Below the pieces are notes generated by a model, which did no database searches, was not told the origin of the DNA, and saw nothing but the letters and a program-made list of their open reading frames with translations. DNA of 64,000 nt. Source: Micromonospora pallida (GTDB lineage: Bacteria > Actinomycetota > Actinomycetes > Mycobacteriales > Micromonosporaceae). Positions within the stretch are counted from its first letter, which is position 1, and the number at the start of each line of letters is the position of its first letter. The DNA is taken from NCBI RefSeq assembly GCF_900090325.1, contig NZ_FMHW01000002.1:1302001-1366000 (forward strand), written 5' to 3'. Positions 28,784 through 36,787 of the stretch are shown piece after piece. The position numbers were made by a program, and so were the translations under genes.

Positions 28784-30062
28784 GCGGGGGAGCCCGTCGT
28801 CGCGGCGGGGAAGCGGTCGGCCAGCGCGGCGCAGGCCCGCCCGAACGAGGCGATCAGCCGGCTCTCCTCTTCCGGCGTCATCGTGGCCGGGGGGTCAGCC
28901 GGAGCACCGGGTGTGCGTTCATCGAGTGGTTGACCAGCACGTCGTTGTCGAGCAGGTCCATCAGGAACTCCGCAGCGTGGTGACCGGCCCGGAACTCGAC
29001 ACCGATGAGCAGCCCGGCGCCGCGGATCTCGGCCACCAGGTGCCCGATCGGCTCCGCCGCCGAGGTCATCGCCGCCAGCAGCCGTGCGCCCAGACTCCCC
29101 GCCCGGTCGACCAGCCCCTCGTCCCGGATCACCTCGACCGTCGCCCGGACCGCGGCCATCGCTATCGGGGCCGCGGAGAACGTGGACGTGTGCAGGTACG
29201 GGTCCTTGTCGAGCGGCGCGAAGACGTCCGCCGTCGCCAGGGTCGCCGCGACCGGCGTCAGACCACCGCTGAGCGCCTTGCCGACCAGCAGCATGTCCGG
29301 CCGGACACCGTCGCGTTCCGCGCCCCACCAGGTCCCGAGACGCCCGAGCCCGGTCATCACCTCGTCGAGGACGAGCAGCGCACCCCGGTCGCGGCAGAGC
29401 GCCTCGACGGCCTTGAGGTAGCCGGGCTCCGGGATGATCACCCCGCCCTCGCTCTGCACCGGCTCCACCACCACGCAGACATCGCGGTCGACGACGGCGG
29501 CCAGCTCGTCCAGGTCACCGAACCGAACGTGGACCACGTCGGGCAGCAGCGGGCGGAACGGATCCTGGTAGAGCGACCGCGCGGTGAGCGAGAGCGCCCC
29601 GGTCGTCTTGCCGTGGTAGCCACTGTGCATGGAGACCAGCCGGTGTCGCCCGTTCACCCGGGCGAGCTTGATGGCGGTCTCCACCGCCTCCGCGCCGGAG
29701 TTGGCGAAGTGCACCTTGTCGAGCCCGTCGGGCGCCACCGAGGTCAGCGCCTCGGCGGCCCGCGCCGCCGGTTCGTTCAACAGCACCCGGGTGGACAGCG
29801 CCTGCCGGTCGAGCTGGTCGCGCACCGCTGCGAGCACGGTCGGATGGCCGGCGCCGACGAAGAACACGCCGTACCCGGCGCAGTTCAGCAGTTGGCGACC
29901 GTCGGCGGTGTGGACGACCGCACCCTCGGCGCCGACTTCCAGTGGCGTGTTGAGCATGGCCGCAACCCGACCCTGCCCATCGCCCAGGTGACGGCGGTAG
30001 AGGTCGAAGACACTGGAGGACACGGCGGAAGTGTGCCCGATGGACGGCAAGCGATCAAGCAT
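28780..30062 (-). CDS. Class III PLP-dependent aminotransferase, apparent frameshift near the C-terminus
   Basis: Transfers an amino group to an aldehyde or ketone. Family motifs are CAGYGVFFVGAGHPTV, HFANSGAEAVETAIKLAR, GYHGKTTGALS, VVEPVQSEGGV, LLVLDEVMTGLGR and the PLP lysine in VGKALSGGLTPV. The long frame stops at 28878 right after VLRLTP, while the next frame continues with TMTPEEESRLIASFGRACAA to a TGA at 28780. One extra base in the G run at 28889-28894 rejoins them into about 427 residues, the usual length. ATG at 30062 lacks a clear ribosome site; a GTG (VSSSVFDLY) is an alternative. Divergent from the enoyl-CoA hydratase gene. Confidence 0.8.
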
Positions 30063-30145
30063 GTGTCGAACGGGTTTCGTCTTCGGTCAAACACTCGACT
30101 ATGGACGATTGCTGGTGGAACTCACGTTGATCTAAGGTGGCCCGC

Positions 30146-30982
30146 GTGGACGCGTATCGCGAGATCATCTACGCCGTTTCCGACCGGATCGCGACGATCT
30201 CGCTGAACCGGCCGGAGGAGCGCAACGTCTACACGGTTCGGATGGCCGACGAGCTCGCCCACGCCTTCGACCGTGCCGACCAGGACGACGACGTCCGGGT
30301 GGTCGTCCTCACCGGGGCGGGCGAACACTTCTGCGCCGGGCTGGAGCTGTCCATCTCGGAGCTGGACACGCCCGACGATCCGGACGGCGGTGACTGGGCC
30401 GAGCCCGCAGGGCGGTGCTCGATGCGGATCTTCGCGATGAACAAGCCGGTCATCGCCGCGATCCGCGGCGCGGCCGTCGGCGCCGGGGCGACCATCATCC
30501 TGCCGGCCGACTACCGCCTCGCCGCCACCGACGCGCGGTTCGGGTACGTGTTCAGCCGGCGCGGCATCTACGCCGAGGGCGCGTCCGCCTGGTTCCTCCC
30601 GCGGCTGGTCGGGATGGGCTGCGCGATGGACTGGATGATCAGTGGGCGGGCCTTCGACGCGGCCGAGGCGCTCTCCGCCGGGCTGGTCCACAGTGTCTAC
30701 GAGCCGGAGCAGTTGCTCGACAAGGCGTACCAACTGGCCCGGACGATCATCGCCACGACCGCGCCGGTGTCCGTGGCGGTCATCCGACAGATGCTCTACC
30801 GGATGAGCGCGTTGGACTCGCCGTATCCGGTGCAGCGGCTGGACTCCCGCCTTGCCGCCGGAGCCGTGCAGAATCCCGACGCGCAGGAGGGGTTCGCCTC
30901 CTTCCGACAGCGGCGCAGTCCGGTGTTCCCCGGCCGGGTCAGCACGGACCTGCCGGACGGTCTCCCGTGGCGCAGCGAGTGA
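30146..30982 (+). CDS. Enoyl-CoA hydratase/isomerase family protein
   Basis: Crotonase-fold protein of about 278 residues that hydrates or isomerises enoyl thioesters. Visible are LNRPEERN, VVVLTGAGEHFCAGLEL (oxyanion hole), AAIRGAAVGAGATIILPADY, and FSRRGIYAEGASAWFLPRLV, whose Glu is at the catalytic position of this subgroup. GTG at 30146 is preferred because AGGTGG lies seven bases upstream; GTG at 30137 would add three residues. It lies 16 bases before the SRPBCC gene. The divergent aminotransferase gene starts 84 bases away, so the gap holds both promoters. It could act in the pathway or in fatty-acid breakdown. Confidence 0.85.
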   Translation: MDAYREIIYAVSDRIATISLNRPEERNVYTVRMADELAHAFDRADQDDDVRVVVLTGAGEHFCAGLELSISELDTPDDPDGGDWAEPAGRCSMRIFAMNKPVIAAIRGAAVGAGATIILPADYRLAATDARFGYVFSRRGIYAEGASAWFLPRLVGMGCAMDWMISGRAFDAAEALSAGLVHSVYEPEQLLDKAYQLARTIIATTAPVSVAVIRQMLYRMSALDSPYPVQRLDSRLAAGAVQNPDAQEGFASFRQRRSPVFPGRVSTDLPDGLPWRSE

Positions 30983-30998
30983 CCTCTATGCTCTCCGC

Positions 30999-31481
30999 AT
31001 GACGTCGCAGTCAGCCGGCCCGGGCCCGGAAGTCGCCGAACGGATCACCATCGCGGCACCAGCGGAGAAGGTCTACACGGCCGTCGCCGACGTCCGGCGG
31101 ATGGCCCGGTGGAGCCCGGAGTGCTTCGCGGTCTGGGTCACCCGGCGCGACGGCGGACGGCCGGACCGCTTCGTCGGCTGGAACCGGCGGGGTCCGTACC
31201 TCTGGTTCACCACCTGCCGGGTCGTCACCGCGACGCCGGACTGCGAGTTCGCCTTCGACGTCACCACCTTCGGCCAACCGGTAGCCCGCTGGGGCTACCG
31301 GTTCACGGCGACCGACGGTGGCACCGAGGTGACCGAGTACTGGCAGGACCGTCGCAACCGCACGGCGCACGTCCTCGGGAAGGTCTTCACCGGCAAGGCC
31401 GCGGGCACCCGCCCGACGGTCAACCGGGACGGCATGCGCGAGACCCTGAACCGGTTGAAGCGGGAGCTGGAAGAGCGCTGA
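30999..31481 (+). CDS. SRPBCC-family protein
   Basis: Protein of 160 residues with the polyketide cyclase/dehydrase-2-like pattern: RITIAAPAEKVYTAVADVRR, MARWSPECFAVWVT, then strands WFTTCRVVTATPDCEFAFDV and a C-terminal helix GMRETLNRLKRELEER. This fold binds hydrophobic ligands; many actinobacterial members with 'ERITIAAPAxxVY' have no known reaction. ATG at 30999 lies 16 bases after the hydratase stop, consistent with co-transcription. No catalytic residues can be assigned. Confidence 0.75.
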   Translation: MTSQSAGPGPEVAERITIAAPAEKVYTAVADVRRMARWSPECFAVWVTRRDGGRPDRFVGWNRRGPYLWFTTCRVVTATPDCEFAFDVTTFGQPVARWGYRFTATDGGTEVTEYWQDRRNRTAHVLGKVFTGKAAGTRPTVNRDGMRETLNRLKRELEER

Positions 31482-31499
31482 CGCAATGGCAGGTGCTGC

Positions 31500-31795
31500 A
31501 TGATCCCCCGGGTCTATCCAGCGGTGCCCCTTGCGGGGCTGGTGGCATTCCTGGGGATGCTGCTGGCCGGCTGGTGCGGGCCGACACTGCCGACGGTCCG
31601 GTCATCTGCGGCATCGACCAGGCCGCCTTTCCCGACCGGCGGCTCCCGGCGTTGCATGCCGAGCTGACGGTGGACTACCACCCCACAGGTTGCGCCCCGG
31701 CCCCGGTGTCGCAGGCATTGCCCCGTTGGGTGATGATCGCGCTGGGCGGTGGCGGCGCGGCGCTGATGGTGCTCTGGCTCAGGGCGGGCCGCTGA
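31500..31795 (+). CDS. Small two-helix membrane protein, apparent frameshift
   Basis: ATG at 31500 opens a frame with a membrane helix (YPAVPLAGLVAFLGMLLAGW), then loses sense. The next frame continues with DGPVICGIDQAAFPDRRLPA, YHPTGCAPAP, a second helix (WVMIALGGGGAALMVLWL) and a stop at 31795. One extra base in the GGG at 31578-31580 joins them into a 98-residue protein with two helices flanking an extracytoplasmic, Cys-containing loop. Read in single frames, neither half has both a start and a sensible end. Function is unknown. Confidence 0.5.
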
Positions 31796-31875
31796 GCGAC
31801 CCTGCCTGTCGCGGCTACCGGTGCCCGGGCGTCGAACCCGGCGGCACCCGGTCGCAGTAACCGGTGGGCGGTCGG

Positions 31876-32304
31876 TCAGTCGCGCAGCGTACGCAGGATG
31901 CGGGCGAGCTGTTGCCGGTCGGCCGGTGGGAGGTGCCCGAAGAGGTCCTCGGCGGCGGCCCGGCGGGCGGAGTGGATGGCGACGCCGACGCGCGTACCCG
32001 CCTCGGTCGGCGCGACCAGGGTGGCGCGCCGGTCCGCCGGGTCGGGTCGGCGTGCCACGAGCCCGCGCGTCTCCAGGTCGTCCACCACCTCGGTGGCCGA
32101 GCGTGGGGCGATGCGCAGGTGCTCGGCGAGCGCACTGAGCCGCAGCGCGCGGTGCCGGATCAGTACGGCGAGCGCCCGGGACTGGCCGGGCGTGACGTCC
32201 CACGGCGCGAGCGTCTCCCGGGTGCGGTGGCGCAGCCGCCGCGTCACCGCCCAGAACGCCTCGGCGAGGCCGTCCTCGGCCGGCTCGTCCGTTTCTCCAG
32301 TCAC
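31876..32304 (-). CDS. MarR-family transcriptional regulator
   Basis: Protein of 142 residues with the MarR winged helix-turn-helix: FWAVTRRLRHRTRETLAPWD, LRLSALAEHLRIAPRSATEV (recognition helix) and the wing DPADRRATLVAPTEAG. MarR proteins act as dimers that usually repress until a small ligand binds. The gene is divergent from an ABC exporter, with a perfect dyad (32345-32357) between them, so it probably represses the exporter and itself. The inducing ligand is unknown; the biosynthetic product or another toxic compound is possible. Confidence 0.88.
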   Translation of the reverse strand: MTGETDEPAEDGLAEAFWAVTRRLRHRTRETLAPWDVTPGQSRALAVLIRHRALRLSALAEHLRIAPRSATEVVDDLETRGLVARRPDPADRRATLVAPTEAGTRVGVAIHSARRAAAEDLFGHLPPADRQQLARILRTLRD

Positions 32305-32344
32305 AGGGAATACGGTATCAGCAGAAGCTGTTGCTCCCTCATGT

Positions 32345-32357
32345 TGAGGTAACCTCA
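32345..32357. promoter_or_regulatory. Putative MarR operator
   Basis: TGAGGTAACCTCA is a perfect 13-base dyad with a single central base. It is the only clear palindrome in the 79 bases between divergent marR and ABC-exporter starts, where a MarR dimer would cover both promoters. Confidence 0.65.
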
Positions 32358-32383
32358 GTATTGCCTACGTGAGGGAGCGCCCC

Positions 32384-34177
32384 TTGGAACCCACCCACTC
32401 CGGCCGCGACCGCGGCCCCCGCAAGGTCAGCGCCGCCGAGAAGGAGCAGGCCCGCCAGGTGTCGCTGCGGCGTATCGGCCGGCTCTTCGCCCGACACCGG
32501 AGCGGGCTCGCCACGGTCACCGCGATCATCGTGGTGTCCTCGGTGCTCGCCATGGCCTCGCCCTTCCTGCTCCGTGCCGTGATCGACCGGGCGCTGCCGG
32601 AGCGTGAGCTGACGCTGCTGGTCTGGCTGGTGGCCGGCATGGTCGGGGTCGCCGCCCTGACCTCGGTGCTGGGCGTGGCGCAGACCTGGATCTCCACCCG
32701 GATCGGGCAGCAGGTCATGCACCGGCTGCGCACCGACGTCTTCACCCACCTGCAACGGCAGTCGCTGGCGTTCTTCACCCGCACCCGCACCGGCGAGGTG
32801 CAGTCCCGGATCACCAACGACATCGGCGGCATGCAGAGCGTGGTCACCTCGACCGCGACCTCGATCGCGTCCAACCTGACCACCGTGGTCGCCACCGCGG
32901 CGGCGATGGCCGCGCTCTCCTGGCGGCTCTCCCTGGTCTCCCTCGTCGTGCTGCCGCCGGCCATCTGGCTGACCCGTCGGGTCGCCCACCTGCGCCGCGA
33001 GATCACCGCACGGCGTCAGCGCGAGCTGGCCGACCTGAACGTCACCGTCGAGGAGGGGCTGTCGGTCAGCGGCGTGCAGCTGGCCAAGACCCTCGGCACC
33101 GGCCCCGCCCTGGCCGCGCGCTTCGCCGCGTCGTCGGCCCGCCTGGTCGACCTCGAACTCCGCACCGAGCTGGCCGGACGGTGGCGGATGGCCACGATGA
33201 GCATCGTGTTCGCCGCCATCCCGGCGGTCCTCTACCTCAGCGCCGGCCTGCCCGGCACCGCCGGCACGCTCAGCATCGGCACCCTGGTCGCCTTCACCGC
33301 CTTGCAGGGCGGGCTGTTCCGTCCGCTGATGGGCCTGCTCAACGTGGGTGTCTCGGTGACCGCCTCGCTGGCGCTGTTCGCCCGGATCTTCGAGTACCTG
33401 GACCTGCCGGTCGAGGTGGGCGACCCCGCCAAGCCGGTCGACGTCGACCCCCGTCGGGTCCGGGGCGACCTGCGCCTCACCGACGTGACCTTCCGCTACC
33501 CGGGCAGCGACACCGCCGCCGTCGCCGGGGTCACCCTCGACGTGCCAGCCGGCACCAGCCTGGCCCTGGTCGGCGAGACCGGCTCCGGCAAGAGCACTCT
33601 CGCCGCGCTGGTCAGCCGGCTGTACGACCCGACGAGCGGCCGGATCACCGTCGACGGTGTCGACCTGCGTCACCTGCGCCTGGCCGACCTGGCCGGGATC
33701 GTCGGCGTGGTCAGCCAGGAGACGTACCTGCTGCACACCACGGTGCGGGAGAACCTGCGCTACGCGCGCCCGGACGCCAGCGACGCCGAGATCGAGGCCG
33801 CCGCGCGGTCCGCCCAGATCCACGACCTGATCGCCGGGCTGCCCGACGGGTACGACACGGTCGTCGGCTCGCGGGGGCACCGCTTCTCGGGCGGCGAGAA
33901 GCAGCGTCTCGCGATCGCCCGTACGCTGCTGCGCGACCCACGCATCCTGATCCTGGACGAGGCGACCAGCGCGCTGGACACCGAGACCGAGCGCGCGGTG
34001 CAACGGGCGTTCGACGAGGTGGCCCGAGGGCGTACCACCATCACCATCGCGCACCGGCTCTCCACCGTGCGGGAGGCGGACCAGATCGCCGTGCTCGACC
34101 ACGGGCGGATCGTCGAGTCCGGCAGCCACCACAGCCTGCTGGAACGCGCCGGCCGGTACGCCGCGCTCGCCGCCTGA
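32384..34177 (+). CDS. ABC exporter, fused membrane and ATPase domains
   Basis: Half-transporter of about 597 residues that works as a dimer to export a compound. Residues 1-310 hold six membrane helices (TVTAIIVVSSVLAMASPFLL through SLALFARIFEYL). The C-terminal ATPase has Walker A GETGSGKS, Q-loop VVSQETYL, signature FSGGEKQR (a variant of LSGGQ), Walker B ILILDEATSAL and H-loop IAHRLST. TTG at 32384 is preferred because GAGGGAG lies seven bases upstream; GTG at 32369 is possible. The divergent MarR gene and shared operator suggest substrate-induced drug or metabolite efflux. Confidence 0.9.
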   Translation: MEPTHSGRDRGPRKVSAAEKEQARQVSLRRIGRLFARHRSGLATVTAIIVVSSVLAMASPFLLRAVIDRALPERELTLLVWLVAGMVGVAALTSVLGVAQTWISTRIGQQVMHRLRTDVFTHLQRQSLAFFTRTRTGEVQSRITNDIGGMQSVVTSTATSIASNLTTVVATAAAMAALSWRLSLVSLVVLPPAIWLTRRVAHLRREITARRQRELADLNVTVEEGLSVSGVQLAKTLGTGPALAARFAASSARLVDLELRTELAGRWRMATMSIVFAAIPAVLYLSAGLPGTAGTLSIGTLVAFTALQGGLFRPLMGLLNVGVSVTASLALFARIFEYLDLPVEVGDPAKPVDVDPRRVRGDLRLTDVTFRYPGSDTAAVAGVTLDVPAGTSLALVGETGSGKSTLAALVSRLYDPTSGRITVDGVDLRHLRLADLAGIVGVVSQETYLLHTTVRENLRYARPDASDAEIEAAARSAQIHDLIAGLPDGYDTVVGSRGHRFSGGEKQRLAIARTLLRDPRILILDEATSALDTETERAVQRAFDEVARGRTTITIAHRLSTVREADQIAVLDHGRIVESGSHHSLLERAGRYAALAA

Positions 34178-34288
34178 CGACCCGTCGCCAGCCCGGCCCC
34201 GGCCCGGCTGGCTGACTGTTCACCAGGACTTACCCCGGCGGTATGCACGGGGTACCGGGCGGCGTCCCGCTCTCCCTACCATGCCGCC

Positions 34289-34771
34289 ATGGGTTTCTTT
34301 CGATCTCGGGTCGGCCGGTGGACGCCGCCCCAGCAGCCCGCCTGCTCTTGTCCGGAACACGCCGAGGACCTGGTCGAGCTGGTACTGCCGACGGACGATC
34401 CGGGCTGGCCGCCGGCGCGGTTCGCCGACCTGGTCGAGGGGCGGGAGGTGGGCGTGGAGCCGCTGCCCCCGCGGGACCGGTGGCTCGAGCCGTACGACGA
34501 GTCCGACGCCGGGCCGGAGCGACTCGGCCCCTTCCACTGGGTTCTCTGGGTGGGGGACGGGGCACGCGGCTGCTACTCGGACGACGCGCCGTTGTCACTG
34601 GACCAGGCCCTGCTGGACCGGTCCGGCGTCGAGCGCGTGGAGTGGCTGGACCGGGAGGAGTTCCTGGTGGGCGCCCCGACGCTGTGTGCCGGCGGGGTGC
34701 TGGCCGTCGTGGCCCGCGCCCTCGCCGACCCCCGGGTACGCCGCCCGCTGCCTGAAGCCCCGCCGGCCTGA
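34289..34771 (+). CDS. Hypothetical protein, 160 aa
   Basis: Acidic soluble protein with an N-terminal Cys pair (ACSCPEHAEDLVELVLP), repeated Trp-rich segments (DPGWPP, DRWLEPYDES, FHWVLWVGDG) and a C-terminal helix ending at a stop inside a 16-base tandem repeat. No family is recognised; the order of conserved-looking acidic and aromatic residues resembles actinobacterial proteins of unknown function. ATG at 34289 lacks a strong ribosome site. It follows the ABC exporter by 111 bases and may be transcribed separately. Confidence 0.6.
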   Translation: MGFFRSRVGRWTPPQQPACSCPEHAEDLVELVLPTDDPGWPPARFADLVEGREVGVEPLPPRDRWLEPYDESDAGPERLGPFHWVLWVGDGARGCYSDDAPLSLDQALLDRSGVERVEWLDREEFLVGAPTLCAGGVLAVVARALADPRVRRPLPEAPPA

Positions 34772-34782
34772 AGCCCCGCCGG
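34751..34782 (+). repeat. 16-bp perfect tandem duplication spanning a stop codon
   Basis: CCTGAAGCCCCGCCGG occurs twice in direct succession (34751-34766, 34767-34782). The first copy encodes the last codons of the hypothetical protein and the second supplies its TGA. Without the duplication the reading frame would end differently, so the native C-terminus may have been altered. Confidence 0.85.
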
Positions 34783-34982
34783 GGGCTGAGGTCGGGGCGG
34801 GGGAGGGGTGACCCGCCTGACCGCCGACTCTGCTTTCTCGTGGGATAGCGTGCCGGCCCGCCGGTGAGTGCCGACGCCCCCGCTACCGTCAGCACTGGCT
34901 TTATCCGGCAAATCTGACAAACCGGATTCGGTGGCTGCGACCGGCCGGCGGACAGGTTGCTGCGGCGATCAGACCCGAAAAA

Positions 34983-34991
34983 GGTCCAACC
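34983..34991. promoter_or_regulatory. Putative upstream GntR half-palindrome (GGTnnnACC)
   Basis: GGTCCAACC flanked by AA on both sides repeats the GGTnnnACC core of the site at 35035-35047, 54 bases (about five helical turns) upstream and just ahead of the -35 box. This spacing suits a looped or cooperative regulator. Confidence 0.5.
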
Positions 34992-34997
34992 AATGTG

Positions 34998-35026
34998 TTG
35001 ACGAGCTGGTAACGCCGGCCTAACCT
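34998..35026 (+). promoter_or_regulatory. Sigma70-type promoter of the gntR operon
   Basis: TTGACG (34998-35003), a 17-base spacer and TAACCT (35021-35026) form a near-consensus actinobacterial housekeeping promoter. Transcription would begin near 35033, at the edge of the GntR palindrome, about 35 bases before the start codon. The rest of the gene-free 34772-34982 stretch shows no gene. Confidence 0.65.
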
Positions 35027-35034
35027 CGAGGCAA

Positions 35035-35047
35035 TTGGTCGAACCAA
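35035..35047. promoter_or_regulatory. Putative GntR/FadR-type operator
   Basis: TTGGTCGAACCAA is a perfect dyad with a three-base centre, of the TGGTnnnACCA type known for FadR-family GntR regulators. It overlaps the predicted transcription start, a position where bound protein would block initiation. Confidence 0.7.
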
Positions 35048-35067
35048 AGGTCGGGGAGGTGAGTCGC

Positions 35068-35766
35068 GTGGGGATGGACCTGAGCGCACTGGTGCAGAGT
35101 CTCTCCGAGCGCGCCATCGTCGAACCCGAGACCGGCCGGCTGCGGCTGCCCACCGAGCGCGACCTGGTGACCTCGCTGGACATGAGCCGTGGGGCCCTCC
35201 GCGAGCAGCTCTCGATGCTGGAGATCCTCGGCTTCCTGGACCGTACCCAGGGCCGTGGTTCGTACCTGAACGCACCTGACGCCGACTTCATCCGGCTCTA
35301 CTTCGACCTGTGTCGGCAGCTCGGCCACCTGAGTCACGCGCAGTTCTCCTCGGCCCGGGAGATGCTCGAGATCTCGGTCGCCGAGGCAGCGGCCCGACTG
35401 GCCACCGCCGACGACGTCGACGACCTGCGTGGCCTCGTGGACCAGATGGTCGAGGCCAGCAGCGCCGGCCAGGAGGACCGCGCCCTCGAGGCGGACCTGG
35501 AGTTCCACAGCCGGCTCAACCAAATCGTGGACAACCCCATCTTCACCCTGCTGCACGACGGGCTCAGCCACGCCCTGCGGCAGGAAGTGGTCGAACGCCG
35601 ACGTCTCGCAGCCACGCGGGAACCGGCGGCGTCCGGCACGAGCCGGGTCGTCGACACGGTGCACTACAGCATCGTCGAGGCAATCGCCGATCGTGACAGC
35701 GAAGGCGCCCGGGTCGCGATGCGACGGCACTTCACCCTCTGGTCGTCGCTCACCGGAGCCAGCTAG
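35068..35766 (+). CDS. GntR-family regulator, FadR/FCD subfamily
   Basis: Protein of about 232 residues. The N-terminal winged helix includes RLPTERDLVTSLDMSRGALR and LSMLEILGFLDRTQGRGSYL, and the C-terminal FCD ligand-binding domain has AREMLEISVAEAAARLA, DLEFHSRLNQIVDNP and HYSIVEAIADRDSEGARVAM with candidate metal-binding histidines. GTG at 35068 is preferred because GGGGAGG lies upstream; GTG 35059 and ATG 35074 are alternatives. It precedes the sugar-acid genes on the same strand and has two matching palindromes in its promoter, so autoregulation and control of the downstream operon by a sugar acid are likely. Confidence 0.88.
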   Translation: MGMDLSALVQSLSERAIVEPETGRLRLPTERDLVTSLDMSRGALREQLSMLEILGFLDRTQGRGSYLNAPDADFIRLYFDLCRQLGHLSHAQFSSAREMLEISVAEAAARLATADDVDDLRGLVDQMVEASSAGQEDRALEADLEFHSRLNQIVDNPIFTLLHDGLSHALRQEVVERRRLAATREPAASGTSRVVDTVHYSIVEAIADRDSEGARVAMRRHFTLWSSLTGAS

Positions 35767-35895
35767 ACCCCACACCGTAACCACCAGTGACGCGGCGATC
35801 GGCCGCGCACCGGCTGGACGCTGCCCGGAAACCGGACGCACACCGCGGACCGGCCGATGGCGGGCGCCCGGCCGTCGTACATCGGAAGGACAGCG

Positions 35896-36750
35896 ATGAG
35901 TAATCCACGCGTCGTCTTCGTTGGCGTCGGTGCCATCGGTCTGCCGATGGCGACCCGACTCGTCGCCGCCGGCTACCCGGTGACCGGCGTGGACCCGATG
36001 CCGGCCGCCCAGGAGCGGGCGACCGCCGCCGGGATGACGGCCGCCGAGCGGTTCTCCGACGCCCCGCGCGCGGAGTACGTGATCGTCATGGTCGCCACCC
36101 CGGCACAGCTCGACGAGCTGGTCACCGACGCGCTGACCACCGACCTGACCGGGCAACGGTGGATCGTCATGAGCACGGTCGGACCGGATTCCGTACGCGA
36201 GCAGGCCGCCCGGCTGACGGCGGCCGGCGTACGCGTCGTCGACGCACCCGTCACCGGCGGCGTCGCCCGCGCCCGGACCGGCGAACTGACCCTGTTCGCC
36301 GCCGGCGACCCGGCGGACGTGGCTGCGGCGGGCCCGGTGCTCGCCCACCTCGGCACCCCGCACACCGTCGGCGAGACCGTCGGCGACGGTCAGGCGATCA
36401 AGGTCGTCAACCAGCACCTCTGCTCGGTGCACATCGTGGCCGCCGCGGAGGCGCTCGCCCTCGCCGGCAAGCTCGGCCTCGACCAGCGGAAGGTGCTCGC
36501 CCTCGTGGAACAGGGCGCGGCCGGCTCCTGGATGCTCTCCGACCGTGGCCCGCGCATGCTCGAGGGCACCGACGTCGAGGTCACCAGCACGATCAACATC
36601 TTCGTCAAGGACAGCGGCCTGGTGGCCGCCGCGGCCCGGACCGCCGACGCGCAGACCCCTCTGCTCGACCTCGCCCGGGCCCGCTACGAGCAGGCGGCCG
36701 AGGCCGGCCTGGCGACGCGCGACGACTCCCGCGTCATCGAAACCTACTGA
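35896..36750 (+). CDS. 3-hydroxyacid dehydrogenase (HIBADH family, threonate/sugar-acid dehydrogenase-like)
   Basis: NAD(P)-dependent dehydrogenase of 284 residues in the beta-hydroxyacid dehydrogenase family. The Rossmann motif is VFVGVGAIGLPMATRL, followed by DAPVTGGVARARTGEL (substrate loop), the catalytic lysine in GQAIKVVNQHL and the C-terminal FVKDSGLV. The sequence pattern near the catalytic site and the DUF1537 kinase neighbour resemble the L-threonate/D-erythronate pathways, where such an enzyme makes a 2- or 3-keto acid. ATG at 35896 follows AAGGACAGCG. Exact substrate is not readable. Confidence 0.85.
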   Translation: MSNPRVVFVGVGAIGLPMATRLVAAGYPVTGVDPMPAAQERATAAGMTAAERFSDAPRAEYVIVMVATPAQLDELVTDALTTDLTGQRWIVMSTVGPDSVREQAARLTAAGVRVVDAPVTGGVARARTGELTLFAAGDPADVAAAGPVLAHLGTPHTVGETVGDGQAIKVVNQHLCSVHIVAAAEALALAGKLGLDQRKVLALVEQGAAGSWMLSDRGPRMLEGTDVEVTSTINIFVKDSGLVAAAARTADAQTPLLDLARARYEQAAEAGLATRDDSRVIETY

Positions 36751-36787
36751 GTCCCCCACCCCCGCACACCCCACCAAGGAGCAGGCG

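Noticed and set aside
34783..34830. G-rich run after the 34289 gene as a terminator or quadruplex
   Set aside because: No paired stem of useful length was found, and G-rich runs are common in this genome.
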